DNA from: Macrostomum hystrix
Lineage: Eukaryota; Platyhelminthes; Macrostomidae
Length of the DNA: 64,000 nt
Assembly: GCA_950097015.1 (NCBI GenBank)
Contig: CATNEN010000034.1
Coordinates: 6,652,501 to 6,716,500, forward strand
Reading direction: 5' to 3'
Translations under genes and position numbers: made by a program
Shown here: piece after piece, positions 12,801 to 23,800 of the stretch
Numbering within the stretch: position 1 is the stretch's first letter
Layout of the letters: each line of letters begins with the position of its first letter
Notes under the pieces: model-generated
What the model was told of the DNA's origin: nothing
What the model saw: only the letters and a program-made list of their open reading frames with translations
The model's database searches: none

Positions 12801-12817
12801 ATTGTCCTTAGTGGCAT
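3846..12817 (-). CDS. Secreted modular protein: six ~190-aa repeats of unknown type plus C-terminal C-type lectin domain
   Basis: Nine exons on the minus strand: 12817-12273, 12153-11776, 11291-11028, 10286-9648, 9202-8619, 8213-7635, 6579-5971, 5079-4814, 4267-3846 (stop TGA at 3846). The Met at 12817 opens a hydrophobic signal peptide (MPLRTISLWLIRLCILTVGA). Exons 1 and 4-7 each encode one module, and exons 2+3 encode one together. All junctions up to exon 8 are phase 2, as expected for tandem exon duplication. Shared module motifs are LLLExF near the start, then LxEPLxxL, a VAF strand, and LRLxC...AC just before the donor. Exon 8 encodes 88 residues of different character. Exon 9 is a C-type lectin-like fold (CPSHLW...FCRRRLGGDLAVIDS...WIGM...WQFNCAAI...CNRHLRFVCQ). 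The donor at 11028 is GC (AG/GCAAGT). Exon 5 is 584 nt, one base short of keeping frame between its two halves (break near 8770-8850). Total is about 1,430 residues. The ligand is unknown, and I do not recognise the module as a named domain. Confidence 0.8.
4290..4800. repeat. 20-bp minisatellite in intron 8 of the lectin-tailed gene
   Basis: Units of GGAATGTCAGCTAGACAGTA are nearly perfect from 4308 to 4580 and degenerate toward both ends. On the gene's strand the array begins within about 10 bp of the donor (CCAG/GTAAGCTGACAG), whose first bases resemble the unit. It ends close to the acceptor of the lectin exon. Confidence 0.95.
5085..5490. repeat. 21-bp minisatellite in intron 7, next to the exon 8 acceptor
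   Basis: About 19 copies of GCTCTCTCCCAYACAGAATCC. Because 21 is a multiple of three, long open frames run through it on both strands; these are artefacts. On the gene's strand the last unit supplies the sequence ending CTGTAG that is used as the exon 8 acceptor, so the array abuts the splice site. Confidence 0.95.
5500..5970. repeat. 20-bp minisatellite in intron 7 starting at the exon 7 donor
   Basis: Units of ACACAGCCCCAGCTCACACC (or CACGCC) are interrupted by unique sequence at about 5585-5665. Read on the gene's strand the unit contains GTGAGCTGGGG, identical to the authentic donor (CTGGC/GTGAGCTGGG at 5970). Each repeat therefore carries a copy of the 5' splice site. Confidence 0.95.
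6655..7640. repeat. 54-bp minisatellite filling intron 6 of the lectin-tailed gene
   Basis: About 18 copies of a 54-bp unit. On the minus strand it reads CTCAGGTACTGCGGAGCTGG followed by a GATTTGAGG-type stretch. The first copy overlaps the end of exon 6, so the true donor CTCAG/GTACTG at 7635 is itself part of the first unit. A 322-codon open frame spans the array because 54 is divisible by three, but it would interrupt the module architecture and is not considered coding. Confidence 0.96.
8375..8612. repeat. 9-bp minisatellite in intron 5
   Basis: Units of AAGGTAGAC, imperfect at the left end and perfect near 8580-8612. On the gene's strand the array begins six bases inside the intron, directly after the donor CT/GTGAGC. 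Confidence 0.93.
9360..9510. repeat. 21-bp minisatellite in intron 4
   Basis: About six to seven copies of TGTTGCTATGGCAATCAAATC lie within the 445-bp intron between the exons ending at 9648 and starting at 9202. Scattered GTTGCTATGGCAAC-like words continue on both sides. Confidence 0.92.
10357..10600. repeat. 17-bp minisatellite in intron 3
   Basis: Units of TTTCTCAGAATTTCAGA alternate with a related TTTGGAATTTCAGATTA form, close to the exon 4 acceptor at 10286. The rest of this 741-bp intron (10600-11027) is AT-rich single-copy sequence. Confidence 0.92.
11340..11392 (+). other. tRNA T-arm-like fragment inside intron 2
   Basis: The sequence contains AGAGTTCGAATCTCCCACGG, a good match to a polymerase III B box within a T-arm hairpin (GAGA/TCTC around TTCGAA). 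No matching A box or cloverleaf is evident upstream, so this is a SINE or tRNA fragment rather than a tRNA gene. Confidence 0.35.
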
Positions 12818-15165
12818 TGTGGGATGCTGATTGCTTCTATGGGGAGCACCAGGCGCTGCTCCAGGCGCATTTATAGCAGTTTTCCAGCTGTGGCTGGGAC
12901 CCATGCGGCATCAGCTGATCCCTCTGAGCTATTTATAGGTCAGTACAACTATTGCGCACAAATACTGTTAGCTCGCAGCTGCTGCTGCTTGTTGATGGCG
13001 AATGGCACCCTGATAGCACGCAAGATTTGACAAAGTGTCCTTTTAGTACGAAAATTTTCATAAGGCATCATAGCTATGCACCAAAAATGCACCCTCCGAC
13101 GAGATTCACTGGAAGCTTCAAATCGATACCAATTATGTTCTTATAAGTACCTCAGCATAAGCTGTTTGTTTCCTGACTTCGATTCGAGGACTTTTGCGCA
13201 CTTGAATATTTATCCGATGCATCTATAACTGACAGCATTGTTAAGGTCCAGGACCAATGTGAGGGTCGATTACCGCAGCTGATATTTCCCTTCGTTCCTA
13301 TGGCTGAAGGGCAGTCAGCATCACGTGTTTCTCTCTCTGAAAATGGCACTGCTAACAGCTTGCAGATCTGCATTGCAGTGCTGCTATTTTGGTCACCTAC
13401 GTCACTTTTGGAATGCTTATATAGCATTGTTTTCCGCTGATCTTTTATTGGGACGGCATTTTGCAACGCTCGAAGAATGATATCTGCGTTCTTTCCTACC
13501 AAAGTCAGATATGCGATTCTTGCTTGTTGCTATTAAGCTTTATAAGTACAACAGGATGTTTTAGAGGCTATTTTCCTACTACCGCATGAGGCATTAGGGA
13601 GCTGTTAATATAATTCGTATTTGAAATTCGATGGATTTCCTATTAGACGGAAATTCTTAGCTAATTGCTAGGCACGTGACAATGTAAATACATTTTGTAC
13701 TTTGTACAGTATTTCACGTGTAAATTCCAGATTGAAGTTCTTGGAAGTGGTCATGATGCGTAATCCTTCTACTTGTCGAAATTGTGCGTGAGTTTCCTCA
13801 CAATACGAAAGCGTATTCATATAAGTAAGTGCCCGTAATTTAGAAAACCACTAATTATAAAATAGATTTTAGGCTCGCTTTAAGAATAAACTTTCCGTGT
13901 ATTCACAAACAAAAATGTTACTGAAGCAGAGAGAACACTCTGCTTAGCTTTTGTAGCATATGTTCTCTCTGCATGAGTAGCACAACAAACAATTAATGCA
14001 TGAAATTAATCTCCTCAACGCATTTTTAAGTAAGAACCAGCTATGAACATTTTTTCTGCATTGTTGCTTCCTTTTTTAGCAGCCCTTACTGTGGGAAGAA
14101 TCAATTATATATTACCAATATACAGCGAGCAAACTTATGCAAATTTTCCGGCTTAAAAATGAACGAAAAGTGGTTATATCAACAAAAAATTACTTTATCT
14201 CTACTAGGAGCTAGATTTATTAAAGTAGAAATAACTTTGTAATGTTTTAAAATGTTTTTTATAGTTACTGTTCTGAAAAAAACTTTTTCATGAACATTTA
14301 CTTTCTATCCGAGTAAATAAAAATATTTATACTTTTTAACATTGTCTTGATTTTGCCATTTTTTAGCAAGCAAGTTATAACATTGACTTTCGCTTTTATC
14401 TTTTATCAAAAGTTCTGCAACGAATCTTACCATTGCCAAATTTGAAATTAGAATATATCACCCTATACTAAATTTGTTAGTCATATGTATTATAATACTA
14501 AAAGCTAACACTAAGCTAAAAAATCTCACATTTTCTTACACGATATTCTGAATTGAACTTCTGATTTATATCCATACGGATGATCCATCCGTACTGATTA
14601 CACATCGTTACCAGTCGCTGTACCAGCGTAGGATACATATGCTCTACGCTTGTGCTGATTAATGTGCAATAATAATTTCAACTGCTTGCTTTATTAGCAA
14701 AAATGGAAACAGTGCTGTTCTACAATATTCGCTTGTTTAAAACTATGTTAGCAAAATTGATATCTTGTCAGTTTCTTTGACAAAAATATAGCTGTATGCT
14801 AGCTGAAAAGGCTAAATAAATTAACATTATAAGCTTAGAATAGTATTTAAATAGCTATTGACAAAGTTATGAAGGTATTACTAGTATACCAATGCTTTTA
14901 ACCTTTTATAGACAAAAAATTGCATTCACCTTTTTCAGACGTAGTTAGGCCTATTGTTATTATTTTTGCTGAATTATAAATTATGAATTATGAATTATGA
15001 ATTATGAATTAAAAGCGAAAACATATAACTTTTTTTCGAACTCATGAATGCGTGCAGACCTACAGCCGAACTACTGCAAATGAATACATTTTTGTCATGT
15101 TCAATTTGTTCAGCTTTTCTTGTTGCAGCATTTAATAATTTTAATAAGCTAGTCAAAAGATATCC
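12818..15165. other. Intergenic AT-rich sequence
   Basis: This lies upstream of the minus-strand lectin-tailed gene. A 116-codon minus-strand frame at 13152-13502 shows no recognisable domain. A short run of GAATTATGAATT units (about 11 bp) lies at 14980-15010. No convincing promoter or gene is seen. Confidence 0.5.
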
Positions 15166-15708
15166 ATGGCTACCAGCCTAGCAAAAGATCGAGCAGCTCG
15201 CAACCTCAGGAAGCAGAGCACAGCTCCACACGGCATGTCAAGCCTTCAGCAGCTGAAGCCTGCTGCAGGGGGGAAGTACAACAAGTAAGTGGCATTTTTG
15301 TATTAAAGAAACTGTTGCTTCTATATTACTTACTTATTTCTGGTCACACTAATTGCTGTGAGACAAATTTAATATTTAATTACAGTAGTCTTTAATCAGA
15401 CAAAATATAACATGAATTGTCTCAATCTATACCCATACAAAAACTGCATTTTACAGCGAGGAAAGTTTTCCGGATGAAGTTTTCGACAGTGACGAAAGGT
15501 TGCAATTAAAATATATTAGATTGTTTTGAATATAGCCATATTGTAAAACGAGATTTAAGCACCAAAATGTATATAAAACAATTTAAGTTATTTAGCTTGC
15601 CCCCCACAAAGCACTGAAGAGCATATGAATTTTTTGCACATTGTCGATAATTTTGCGATTGAATTCGCGTTATAACAAAAACAAGAATAGTTGCTCGATT
15701 TCAGTTAA
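15166..15708 (+). CDS. Possible 54-residue protein in three exons
   Basis: A candidate start at 15166 opens a 119-nt exon with coding-like composition (MATSLAKDRAARNLRKQS...), ending in a strong donor CAA/GTAAGT at 15284. A 42-nt microexon at 15457-15498 is preceded by TTTTACAG and continues in frame (EESFPDEVFDSDE). A third acceptor TTTCAG at 15704 then gives Ser-stop. The product would be basic at the N-terminus and acidic at the C-terminus. The donor after the microexon (GTTGCA) is weak and no family is recognised, so the model may be wrong or partial. Confidence 0.35.
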
Positions 15709-16140
15709 TAAACCCTCTGGTTTCGCTGCTGAAAGTGAGTGAATAAAAGTGCATGTACTAGTATGTTTCGATTTTTTGCTGCCTTAATATGTTCAATTAT
15801 TTACTGCGTCTTTTAGCTTTTCACATAATTTATTTCTGGTATGTACACAACTGTCTTAAAACCTGAAGTTATTACTATTCTATACTGTTAGAATTCTTTT
15901 AAAAGCACTTGCAATGCCGAAAACTTAATTTTACACAGACGACTCTTTAGTTTACTTGACTGCTTTTAAACTGCACATAACGAATAAATGAGTCGTACTT
16001 CTGCATCTGTGTATGTTCTAGTTCTAGTATAATATGAGCGCATACTTGATCCAAGTCTACTTTATAGAAAAACTTTTCTTAAAAGCTTATGAACCTTCTC
16101 TTTGTACGAGTATTATGCGTCGCATAAATAAGATGGTGTA
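15709..16140. other. Spacer with no gene seen
   Basis: AT-rich sequence between the small candidate gene and the 15-bp array. A GTGAGTG word at 15734 could be a further splice donor for the small gene's transcript, but no later exon is obvious. Confidence 0.4.
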
Positions 16141-16144
16141 ATCC

Positions 16145-17365
16145 TTTCTCCCCACTTCCTGCTCCCCACTTCGTCTCTTCCAAGTTCCTCTCTCCCCACT
16201 GCCACTCTTCCCAGTTCCTCTCTCCCCAGCTCCTCTCTCCCCAGCTCCTCTCTCCCTACTTCCTCTCCCCCCACTTCCTCTCTCCCCACTTCCTCTCTCC
16301 CTACTTCCTCTCTCCCCAGCTCCTCTCTCCCCAGCTCCTCTCTCCCCACTTCCTCTCTCCCCAGCTCCTCTCTCCCCAGCTCCTCTCTCCCCACTTCCTC
16401 TCTCCCCACTTCCACTCTCCCCACTTCCTCTCTCCCCACTTCCACTCTCCCCAGCTCCTCTCTCCCTACTTCCTCTCTCCCCAGCTCCTCTCTCCCCAGC
16501 TCCTCTCTCCCCACTTCCTCTCTCCCCAGCTCCTCTCTCCCCAGCTCCTCTCTCCCCACTTCCTCTCTCCCCACTTCCACTCTCCCCACTTCCTCTCTCC
16601 CCACTTCCACTCTCCCCAGCTCCTCTCTCCCTACTTCCTCTCTCCCCAGCTCCTCTCTCCCCAGCTCCTCTCTCCCCACTTCCACTCTCCCCAGCTCCTC
16701 TCTCCCCAGCTCCTCTCTCCCCAGCTCCTCTCTCCCCACTTCCACTCTCCCCAGCTCCTCTCTCCCCACTTCCACTCTCCCCAGCTCCTCTCTCCCCACT
16801 TCCACTCTCCCCAGCTCCTCTCTCCCCACTTCCACTCTCCCCAGCTCCTCTCTCCCCCCTTCCACTCTCCCCAGCTCCTCTCTCCCCAGCTCCTCTCTCC
16901 CTACTTCCTCTCTCCCCAGCTCCTCTCTCCCCAGCTCCTCTCTCCCCACTTCCACTCTCCCCAGCTCCTCTCTCCCCACTTCCACTCTCCCCAGCTCCTC
17001 TCTCCCCAGCTCCTCTCTCCCCAATTCCACTCTCCCCAGCTCCTCTCTCCCCAGCTCCTCTCTCCCCACTTCCTCTCTCCCCAGCTCCTCTCTCCCCACT
17101 TCCACTCTTCCCAGCTCCTCTCTCCCCAGCTCCTCTCTCCCTACTTCCTCTCTCCCCACTTCCACTCTCCCCACTTCCACTCTCCCCAGCTCCTCTCTCC
17201 CCAGCTCCTCTCTCCCCACTTCCTCTCTCCCCACTTCCACTCTCCCCACTTCCTCTCTCCCCACTTCCACTCTCCCCAGCTCCTCTCTCCCTACTTCCTC
17301 TCTCCCCAGCTCCTCTCTCCCCACTTCCACTCTCCCCACTTCCTCTCTCCACACTTTCACTTTCT
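16145..17365. repeat. 15-bp minisatellite upstream of the dynein light chain gene
   Basis: About 80 units of TCCCCAGCTCCTCTC, with CCACTTCCTCTC and CCACTTCCACTC variants. The pyrimidine-rich plus strand and divisibility by three create two 415-420 codon open frames on the minus strand, composed only of G, E, R, S, A and V; these are artefacts. The array ends about 105 bp before the start codon at 17472. Confidence 0.96.
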
Positions 17366-17471
17366 CCTCCCCTGCTCAGATTCTCTCATACGTCCAAAAG
17401 TTTTTTGCCACTCAATCTCTCAAAGCAACCTACATCAAGGACATCTTCCAAATTAACAAAATTCAAACGCC

Positions 17472-18045
17472 ATGCCATCCAGCTCCTTCAGCGTGACGTC
17501 GGAGGCCGACCCGCAGCAGCAGCAGCAGTTGACGACTCAGCCGCTAGTGTACCCCAGTGTCCGGCTTGAGAACACCTACCGACTGGGCCCTACAGCCGAT
17601 GGCCAGTTTCCGCTGGCCCGGACTAGCCGGCTATTGAAGCAGCTGCTCACTGATTACCTGGCCGGAGAGAACTACGAAGAGGACTTCGCCAGGTCTATGA
17701 GCCAGAGCATCAGCCAGGTGCGAGGATTGACTTAGTTTGAGAAGAAGTGTCAAGTTAAAGTAAATTTGCTGTGACCCGTGAAAGTGGCATCACAACACGC
17801 ACACGATTCCTGTAATTTCCCGCTGCACTCTGCAGGCGATTCGAGCCCGCGTGAAGGATCTGCAGCCAGCTGGCAGTCGCTACAAAATCATCGCCTTGTG
17901 CAGCATCGGCGCCCAGGGCCCGCACGCGCTCAGCCTGGCCAGCCGCTGCCTGTGGGACGAAGCTGTTGACAGCTATGTCACCTGCCAGTTTGCCAACAGC
18001 TCGCTGTACGCTGTGGCTACAGTCTTTGCAGTCTATCAGGAGTAA
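17472..18045 (+). CDS. DYNLT2B: Tctex1-family dynein light chain, DYNLT2B-like
   Basis: Two exons: 17472-17717 (donor CAG/GTGCGA) and 17836-18045 (acceptor CTCTGCAG), joined in phase 0 to give 151 residues. Residues 1-25 are a low-complexity Gln-rich lead. The rest follows the Tctex1 fold: ENTYRLGP, an amphipathic helix with [16 protein letters not shown], then [34 protein letters not shown] and a final [16 protein letters not shown] strand. The ENTY and SRC(L/F)W(D) words are typical of the DYNLT2B/TCTEX1D2 branch. These are light chains of dynein-2 needed for retrograde intraflagellar transport. Human DYNLT2B is similar in length. The start is the only in-frame Met upstream of the domain. 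Arrays flank the gene on both sides, the downstream one beginning about 15 bp after the stop. Confidence 0.85.
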
Positions 18046-18056
18046 CTGCTGCCTAG

Positions 18057-18816
18057 CCACACAGCCCTCACACCACACAGACCTCACACCACACAGACCT
18101 CACAACACACAGACCTCACAACACACAGACCTCACAACACACAGACCTCACAACACACAGCCCTCACACCACACAGCCCTCACAACACACAGCCCTCACA
18201 CCACACAGCCCTCACAACACACAGCCCTCACACCACACAGCCCTCACACCACACAGCCCTCACACCACACAGACCTCACACCACACAGACCTCACACCAC
18301 ACAGCCCTCACACCACACAGCCCTCACACCACACAGCCCTCACACCACACAGCCCTCACACCACACAGCCCTCACAACACACAGCCCTCACACCACACAG
18401 CCCTCACAACACACAGCCCTCACACCACACAGCCCTCACAACACACAGCCCTCACACCACACAGACCTCACACCACACAGCCCTCACACCACACAGCCCT
18501 CACACCACACAGCCCTCACACCACACAGCCCTCACACCACACAGCCCTCACACCACACAGACCTCACACCACACAGACCTCACAACACACAGCCCTCACA
18601 CCACACAGCCCTCACAACACACAGCCCTCACACCACACAGCCCTCACACCACACAGACCTCACACCACACAGCCCTCACACCACACAGCCCTCACACCAC
18701 ACAGACCTCACACCACACAGCCCTCACACCACACAGACCTCACACCACACAGCCCTCACACCACACAGCCCTCACAACACACAGACCTCACACCACACAG
18801 CCCTCACACCACACAG
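18057..18816. repeat. 16-bp minisatellite in the 3' UTR or flank of the dynein light chain gene
   Basis: About 47 units of ACACAGCCCTCACACC, with AGACCT and AACACAC variants. It begins immediately after the stop codon at 18045. A candidate poly(A) signal AATAAA is at 18954. If that is used, the whole array is transcribed in the 3' UTR. Confidence 0.96.
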
Positions 18817-18953
18817 CAAACAGCGAACTTACAGATTTTTCACGAACTGCTAATCAACGACTTTCTATTTCAGAGTAGTCAACTACTGAATTCACATGTA
18901 CTTTAATTTCTAACAACGCTTTCACTTTTAGCTGTTAACATGATTTGTTACAA

Positions 18954-18959
18954 AATAAA
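18954..18959 (+). promoter_or_regulatory. Candidate poly(A) signal AATAAA for the dynein light chain gene
   Basis: This is an AATAAA hexamer downstream of the stop and array. Assignment rests on position only. Confidence 0.35.
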
Positions 18960-19553
18960 TTGCAGCGCTGCAGTCAAATCTATTCAATCACGATTTTCTG
19001 TGTCAGATTTTACTATGCAATATCGGCCGCCTTTTCCAAGAAACTCTGTGCAATCTAAACGACCTGATTTGATTGAGAATGAGAACAGTCTTGATTTTGA
19101 GCTCCATCAGAGTCCTTCTTTAGAACAGGAAAGATATTACTTCGTTTTTTCTTCTGTGAACCTCTTAGTTTATACCTCTTAGTTTTTTAATGATTGTTAC
19201 AAGTAAGTAAAAAGATACAACTTTGTTTCGTTTCCTTTCATCAAAAGTTGAAAACATGTCACGCGTTTGATCTTACGGTTTTTTGTATTTACTTTCTTTC
19301 AATTACTATTAAGCCAAGGGTGATGAAAATACAGATTATAACGAATTCTGAGTGACTTTCTCAAAAAAGGGCAGTAGTACCAGAAAATATTCTGCTTAAA
19401 TAAATCTGTTGAAAATGGGCCTTATAGTGGATCGATTGCGATAACCCAAAATACTACTAATAAGTAGAGAGCACAGAACGGCAGTATTGGCTAACCCAGG
19501 GAAAGCTGTGTTAAAAAGTCAGTACTGGCATCGAGTCGGAGAGTCCTGGAAGC

Positions 19554-20762
19554 TCAATTTTCCTGTGCGGTAGCTGGCTCAGCTGACGATGGGGCCGCCG
19601 CGTCGCTGAGAGGCTCGCCCGCGCCCTGTTCCTTAACCTGCTGGCACTGCGCCTTGTCCGGCTGCTCCGCCAACTTCCTTGGACCATCGTCATCCTTGTC
19701 GAAGCCGCTATCGCGAGCGTCCTCCTTCGGCTTCGTGTTCTCCTTGGAGGCTTCTTCGCAGTCGCTGCCAGTCTGGCTGCTGCCACCGGCGGCGGGCTTA
19801 TCCTCGGCGCCGCCGCGCTTGCCCTCCGTTGAGCGCTTGTGACGCCGGCGGCTTTGACGCCCACGGCGCTTCTTCGAAGAGGCACCGCTGCCACCGCAGC
19901 CGCCACCGCCGGCAGTCTTGTGCTCCTCGAGGTGGCCCTTCATTGCACGAACGCTGGTCTCAATGAGCTCTTTGAATGCGTCCAGATCTTCGGCTGGCAC
20001 GTGCAGAATGCTGCGATAGTCGCGAGTCACTTGTGACACCTTTAGGTAGTGAGCCTCGTCGTCGCGAAGCATGTCCAGGTAGAACTTCGAGCCGTCGACG
20101 CATTGTAGAGTCTTCGTGTGGTAGAGAGGCGACTCGGCTGAGGCCACGATCACTTCATTCAGTGCCTCCTTCAGCTTCATCAGGTGGCTGGTCTCCAGCG
20201 GGATGGACACCGAGGCCAGCTCCTTCCGGTCCAGTGGATCGCGAGCTCTAGCTTCGGCCACGATCTTGATAGCGTACAGGCGCGACTCCGGCTGCACCTC
20301 CGGACCACTCTGGCAGGCCACCAGCGTCCTGAACACGGTGTCATCGTGGCTCAGACTTTGGTTAGTCGGCAGGTTGCCAGACGTAGATGGGCGCCACTTG
20401 GATAGCTTGTGCAGCTGCTGGATGAATTGCACAACCAGCGGCTCCGGAATGCTCACGGTGTTGGTCTTGTTCTCATAGGAGCCTTCACACTGCGAGAACA
20501 CCAGGCTAGGCATGTTGCCCTTGCCAACGATGACACTAATCAGCAGGACTCGATTCTCGTTCAATTGGATGGTGACCTTTTTGAAGCGGCGGTTCAGAAC
20601 TCGCGATGACAGCTTGGCCGGCCGGCTGCGCTGAAACTCGGCCTCGAGCGGATGCGGATAGGCGTAGTAGTGCATCTGCAGCTGCTGCTCGTGCTGCGGA
20701 TACACCAGGCCATAGTAGTTGCCATGGGCTCGGCGCTGAGGCTGGTAGTAACGATAAGACAT
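19554..20762 (-). CDS. Divergent PUR-repeat (Pur-alpha family) nucleic-acid-binding protein
   Basis: A single open exon of 402 residues from the Met at 20762; an in-frame Met at 20879 would add 39. After a Tyr/Gln/His-rich N-terminus (1-50) there are three repeats at about 60-121, 143-207 and 216-272. The third is the clearest PUR repeat: SKFYLDM...AHYLKVSQVTRDYRS followed by HVPAEDLDAFKELIE, which is strand-strand-helix as in PUR proteins. The first two are more diverged. The tail holds a Gly run (284-293), a basic stretch (KKRRGRQSRRRHKR, about 297-310) that could be a nuclear signal, and an acidic, Ser-rich end. Pur-alpha proteins bind purine-rich single-stranded DNA and RNA in the nucleus and in mRNA transport granules. 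The family call rests on the third repeat and the triple arrangement, so moderate confidence. No introns are needed. Confidence 0.65.
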   Translation of the reverse strand: MSYRYYQPQRRAHGNYYGLVYPQHEQQLQMHYYAYPHPLEAEFQRSRPAKLSSRVLNRRFKKVTIQLNENRVLLISVIVGKGNMPSLVFSQCEGSYENKTNTVSIPEPLVVQFIQQLHKLSKWRPSTSGNLPTNQSLSHDDTVFRTLVACQSGPEVQPESRLYAIKIVAEARARDPLDRKELASVSIPLETSHLMKLKEALNEVIVASAESPLYHTKTLQCVDGSKFYLDMLRDDEAHYLKVSQVTRDYRSILHVPAEDLDAFKELIETSVRAMKGHLEEHKTAGGGGCGGSGASSKKRRGRQSRRRHKRSTEGKRGGAEDKPAAGGSSQTGSDCEEASKENTKPKEDARDSGFDKDDDGPRKLAEQPDKAQCQQVKEQGAGEPLSDAAAPSSAEPATAQEN

Positions 20763-20879
20763 GGCTGCTCTGGCTTGGGCACAGGGATAGGTTGTCAAAG
20801 TGTAGGAGGGCTTAGGCCAACAGGCTTCAATGCTGGAGCGAGATAAACAGGAAAGAATGAGAGGCCTCTGTTTTATCAT

Positions 20880-23800
20880 CTAATCAATAGGTGAGTGAGA
20901 TTGCATGGTTGATATTTGAGAGGACTTAGCTGAAACAGTTTTGATTGGCTAGAGGAGACGAAATGATAGCTGTTAGGTGCACGGCGCTAGTGGGGTTGAG
21001 CGTGCGTACAATCTAGCCTCCGCGCGCAGAGGGCTTAAAAAGGCTTCAAGTCACGCACTCTGCAGGGTTAGATTTTTTTACGCTTATAGTGCAGCCATTC
21101 AGAGCGCGGCTCTCAAATCTAATTGTTTAGATCTAATTGTTTAGACTGAGTTTATGTTTAAAATAAACTATTTATCTATCCTATATTTTGGCCTTTAGAT
21201 GTGTACAAAATTTCAAATTTGGGTCGATAAAACTAAAAAAATGAAGGCATGATACATGGTCATGTACAAAGTATTACGTAGAGAAATATCTACTGGGATG
21301 GTATCACTCACGCTAGCAGTTCGTATAGTGGCTAGCGAATTCTGATGTTGGCTCAGAATAGGTAGATACTCGTACATAGCAAATTGATCTAAATAGGTCG
21401 TACAATATACGAGCGTATATATTATTGTGTTTTTTAAAAAGCATACATTGTGAACTAACGAAAGTCGTGCATTTGCTTTTACAAAAGCATGTATTTTTTA
21501 AAGAACTGCAGAGACTTTTCTATGGAATTAGACAGGTTTACTTCAGCAATAAATGATACTTGTGGTGTACTTTGTGCATGTATACATATATACATAGCAT
21601 AAAAGGCAAAAACCGAGATCACGATATAAAACACGTGCAAGAGAATTAAGCGTACCGTAATAAGTTTCGTTTTGTCTGACCTGCGCAGATCGAGGCGTAT
21701 ACCGCGAGGTCCATTGTAGTAAGCTTCTACGCTCGTACTATTTGAGTTAGACTAAAACTTTGAACTACATGTATATTGTATCCGATATGTGATTTCTTGC
21801 ACGAATTCGGTACAACACGTTTCGTAACGTTATAAAAATTAGGCTACACTTTTTATTTAATCGTCCTTAATCGAGCTTCAGTGGCAATGTTATTTCACGT
21901 GCACCCCCCGTCCAACAATATGACGTTGGTTGACGTGCTAGCTTAGCTAATGTATCCACCGGGGGGCTAAAGACTAGGGAAAACCAACAGTGGACTAGAA
22001 TTGGAAGGCGTCGGGATTGTGCGTATATATATTTAGCCGAGTGGCGACTTCATGGGGCTTGTCCTTGCGGTCGGTTAAAGCTTGGTTGGGACGCACAAGA
22101 ACACGTGAATAGGGGGAGAACGATGCATGCCTACCTCAAATTGCAGATCAGACATGCATCCACCATGCAGTAACTGGCGTGAAGTAGCTAGTGTTATTGC
22201 TATATTATTTTAGTAGCTCGTGAACCGTATAGTAGTTGTCAGGACGGCAAGATAAAAAAGGAAAATAATAAATGGTATTTATTCTTTAAATATAAATTTA
22301 TTTTAATATAATATGGTATTTTGTATATTTATTTGGTGTAAGTGTCCCCATGCATATTTGACATATTTTGCTGGTGAAGAAACTTAAAGAAATCAGTTGA
22401 GCCGTTCGCCAAGAAATCAAGTACAAGTTTATTTACGAGTATATAGCTAGTTTCAATAATTGATTATGATGCTGGATTGAAGATCGTGTGAGAAGGGAAG
22501 ATAGTCTCCACAGATATTATATAATATTGTGATGTAGTTTGTTTTAGTATGTACCCAAGTTATGTAATAGAAATTTGAATGCGTTCTGGACAGTCAAGTT
22601 TGAACATTTATTGATTAGTTAGTCCGAACCTTCAGGATCCTTAGAGACTAGGCTTTTAGAACGGAACCTATCCTTGGTTCCTTGGTTCCGTTCTGTTAGG
22701 CACGAAGCTACCTCGAAGTTAGTCGGAAGCTACTCACTTGGTTAAAGTTTTTGTGGCCTGCGCAATTGGAGATAAATTTAGAACTAGGCAAGTTATCAAG
22801 TTACCAAGTTATCTAACTAAACAAAAGTATTAACATCAATTGACAAACTAGCGTTTGGTTTCGGTTGCTTGCAGAAGACGCAAGTCATAATAAGTTCTGT
22901 TTCTACGCTATTTCACGTTGACGGACCAAATTAAGTATATATTACTTCGTCGCGCTAGGCCTATATCAATTTTATTTTATACTATACTGCCTATACTCTA
23001 TTGTGACGGTGTATCCTAGAGTGGTTCTCTTTATGGATAATATATTTTGTTTTAATACTTAATACAGACAAGAACTGCGTTTCCTGTTTTTTAAATCAGC
23101 TTAAATAAGTTTTTTGTTCGTTGGCGCTTACAGCGCCCTCCTTAGCCAGCCTACTTTGTGATCTAATATTAAGAGTCCATAATAATTAATACAATTGTAA
23201 CCCAGCTAGTTATTAACCGCTACACGTTTAAGACCGCTACACCTCTCGATTCGGCATTTAATTTATTGTAATTTAATTTTAATTTTATTTCGTCATAATA
23301 TGGCTATGGATGGCTATGGCTATATAGCTATATTATATGGCTATATGGATTATATGTGAATTCTTTGTTCTATTGATGCCGCCAAAGTTGTTAAAGGCTT
23401 ATTTATTTGTTTTTAGAATTAAGTTCTTATAGTATTTCTGAGAATGTACTTTAATAATGCTTTTTGGTAACATATTTTTTTCTATTTAAAAGTATGTTTG
23501 GTAGCATATTTTTTATGTCTTGCTGATTACTTGTGGCAATCTTTTACTTTGTTTAGTGTAATGTGGCAAGGGTCACAGACATATGCTGGTGTAGCTTAGC
23601 AAGGTTTTAAGTGCTGAATGTGGATTCAGGGGATTAAGTGCCATACCTTAGTCTCGAAGATATAGTGTACACTGGAATTTGTAGCTTATATTTGCTTATA
23701 TTTGTAGCATTAGTGGATTAATACCCACCATTTTTTTCTGAATGAATACAATTTTCACTTGTTACTATTTGTTGTTCTTTGTTCATTTCATTGTTTTTAG

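Noticed and set aside
13152-13502. 116-codon minus-strand frame
   Set aside because: No recognisable motif, non-coding-like composition and no splice context.
16087-17352. 421-codon minus-strand frame of GERGSGES repeats resembling a low-complexity surface protein
   Set aside because: It arises from the 15-bp array, and a second frame is equally open. There are no splice signals or unique flanking coding sequence.
17966-18853. 295-codon Pro/His/Thr repeat frame overlapping the dynein light chain exon
   Set aside because: The frame differs from the conserved Tctex1 frame and consists of the 16-bp array.
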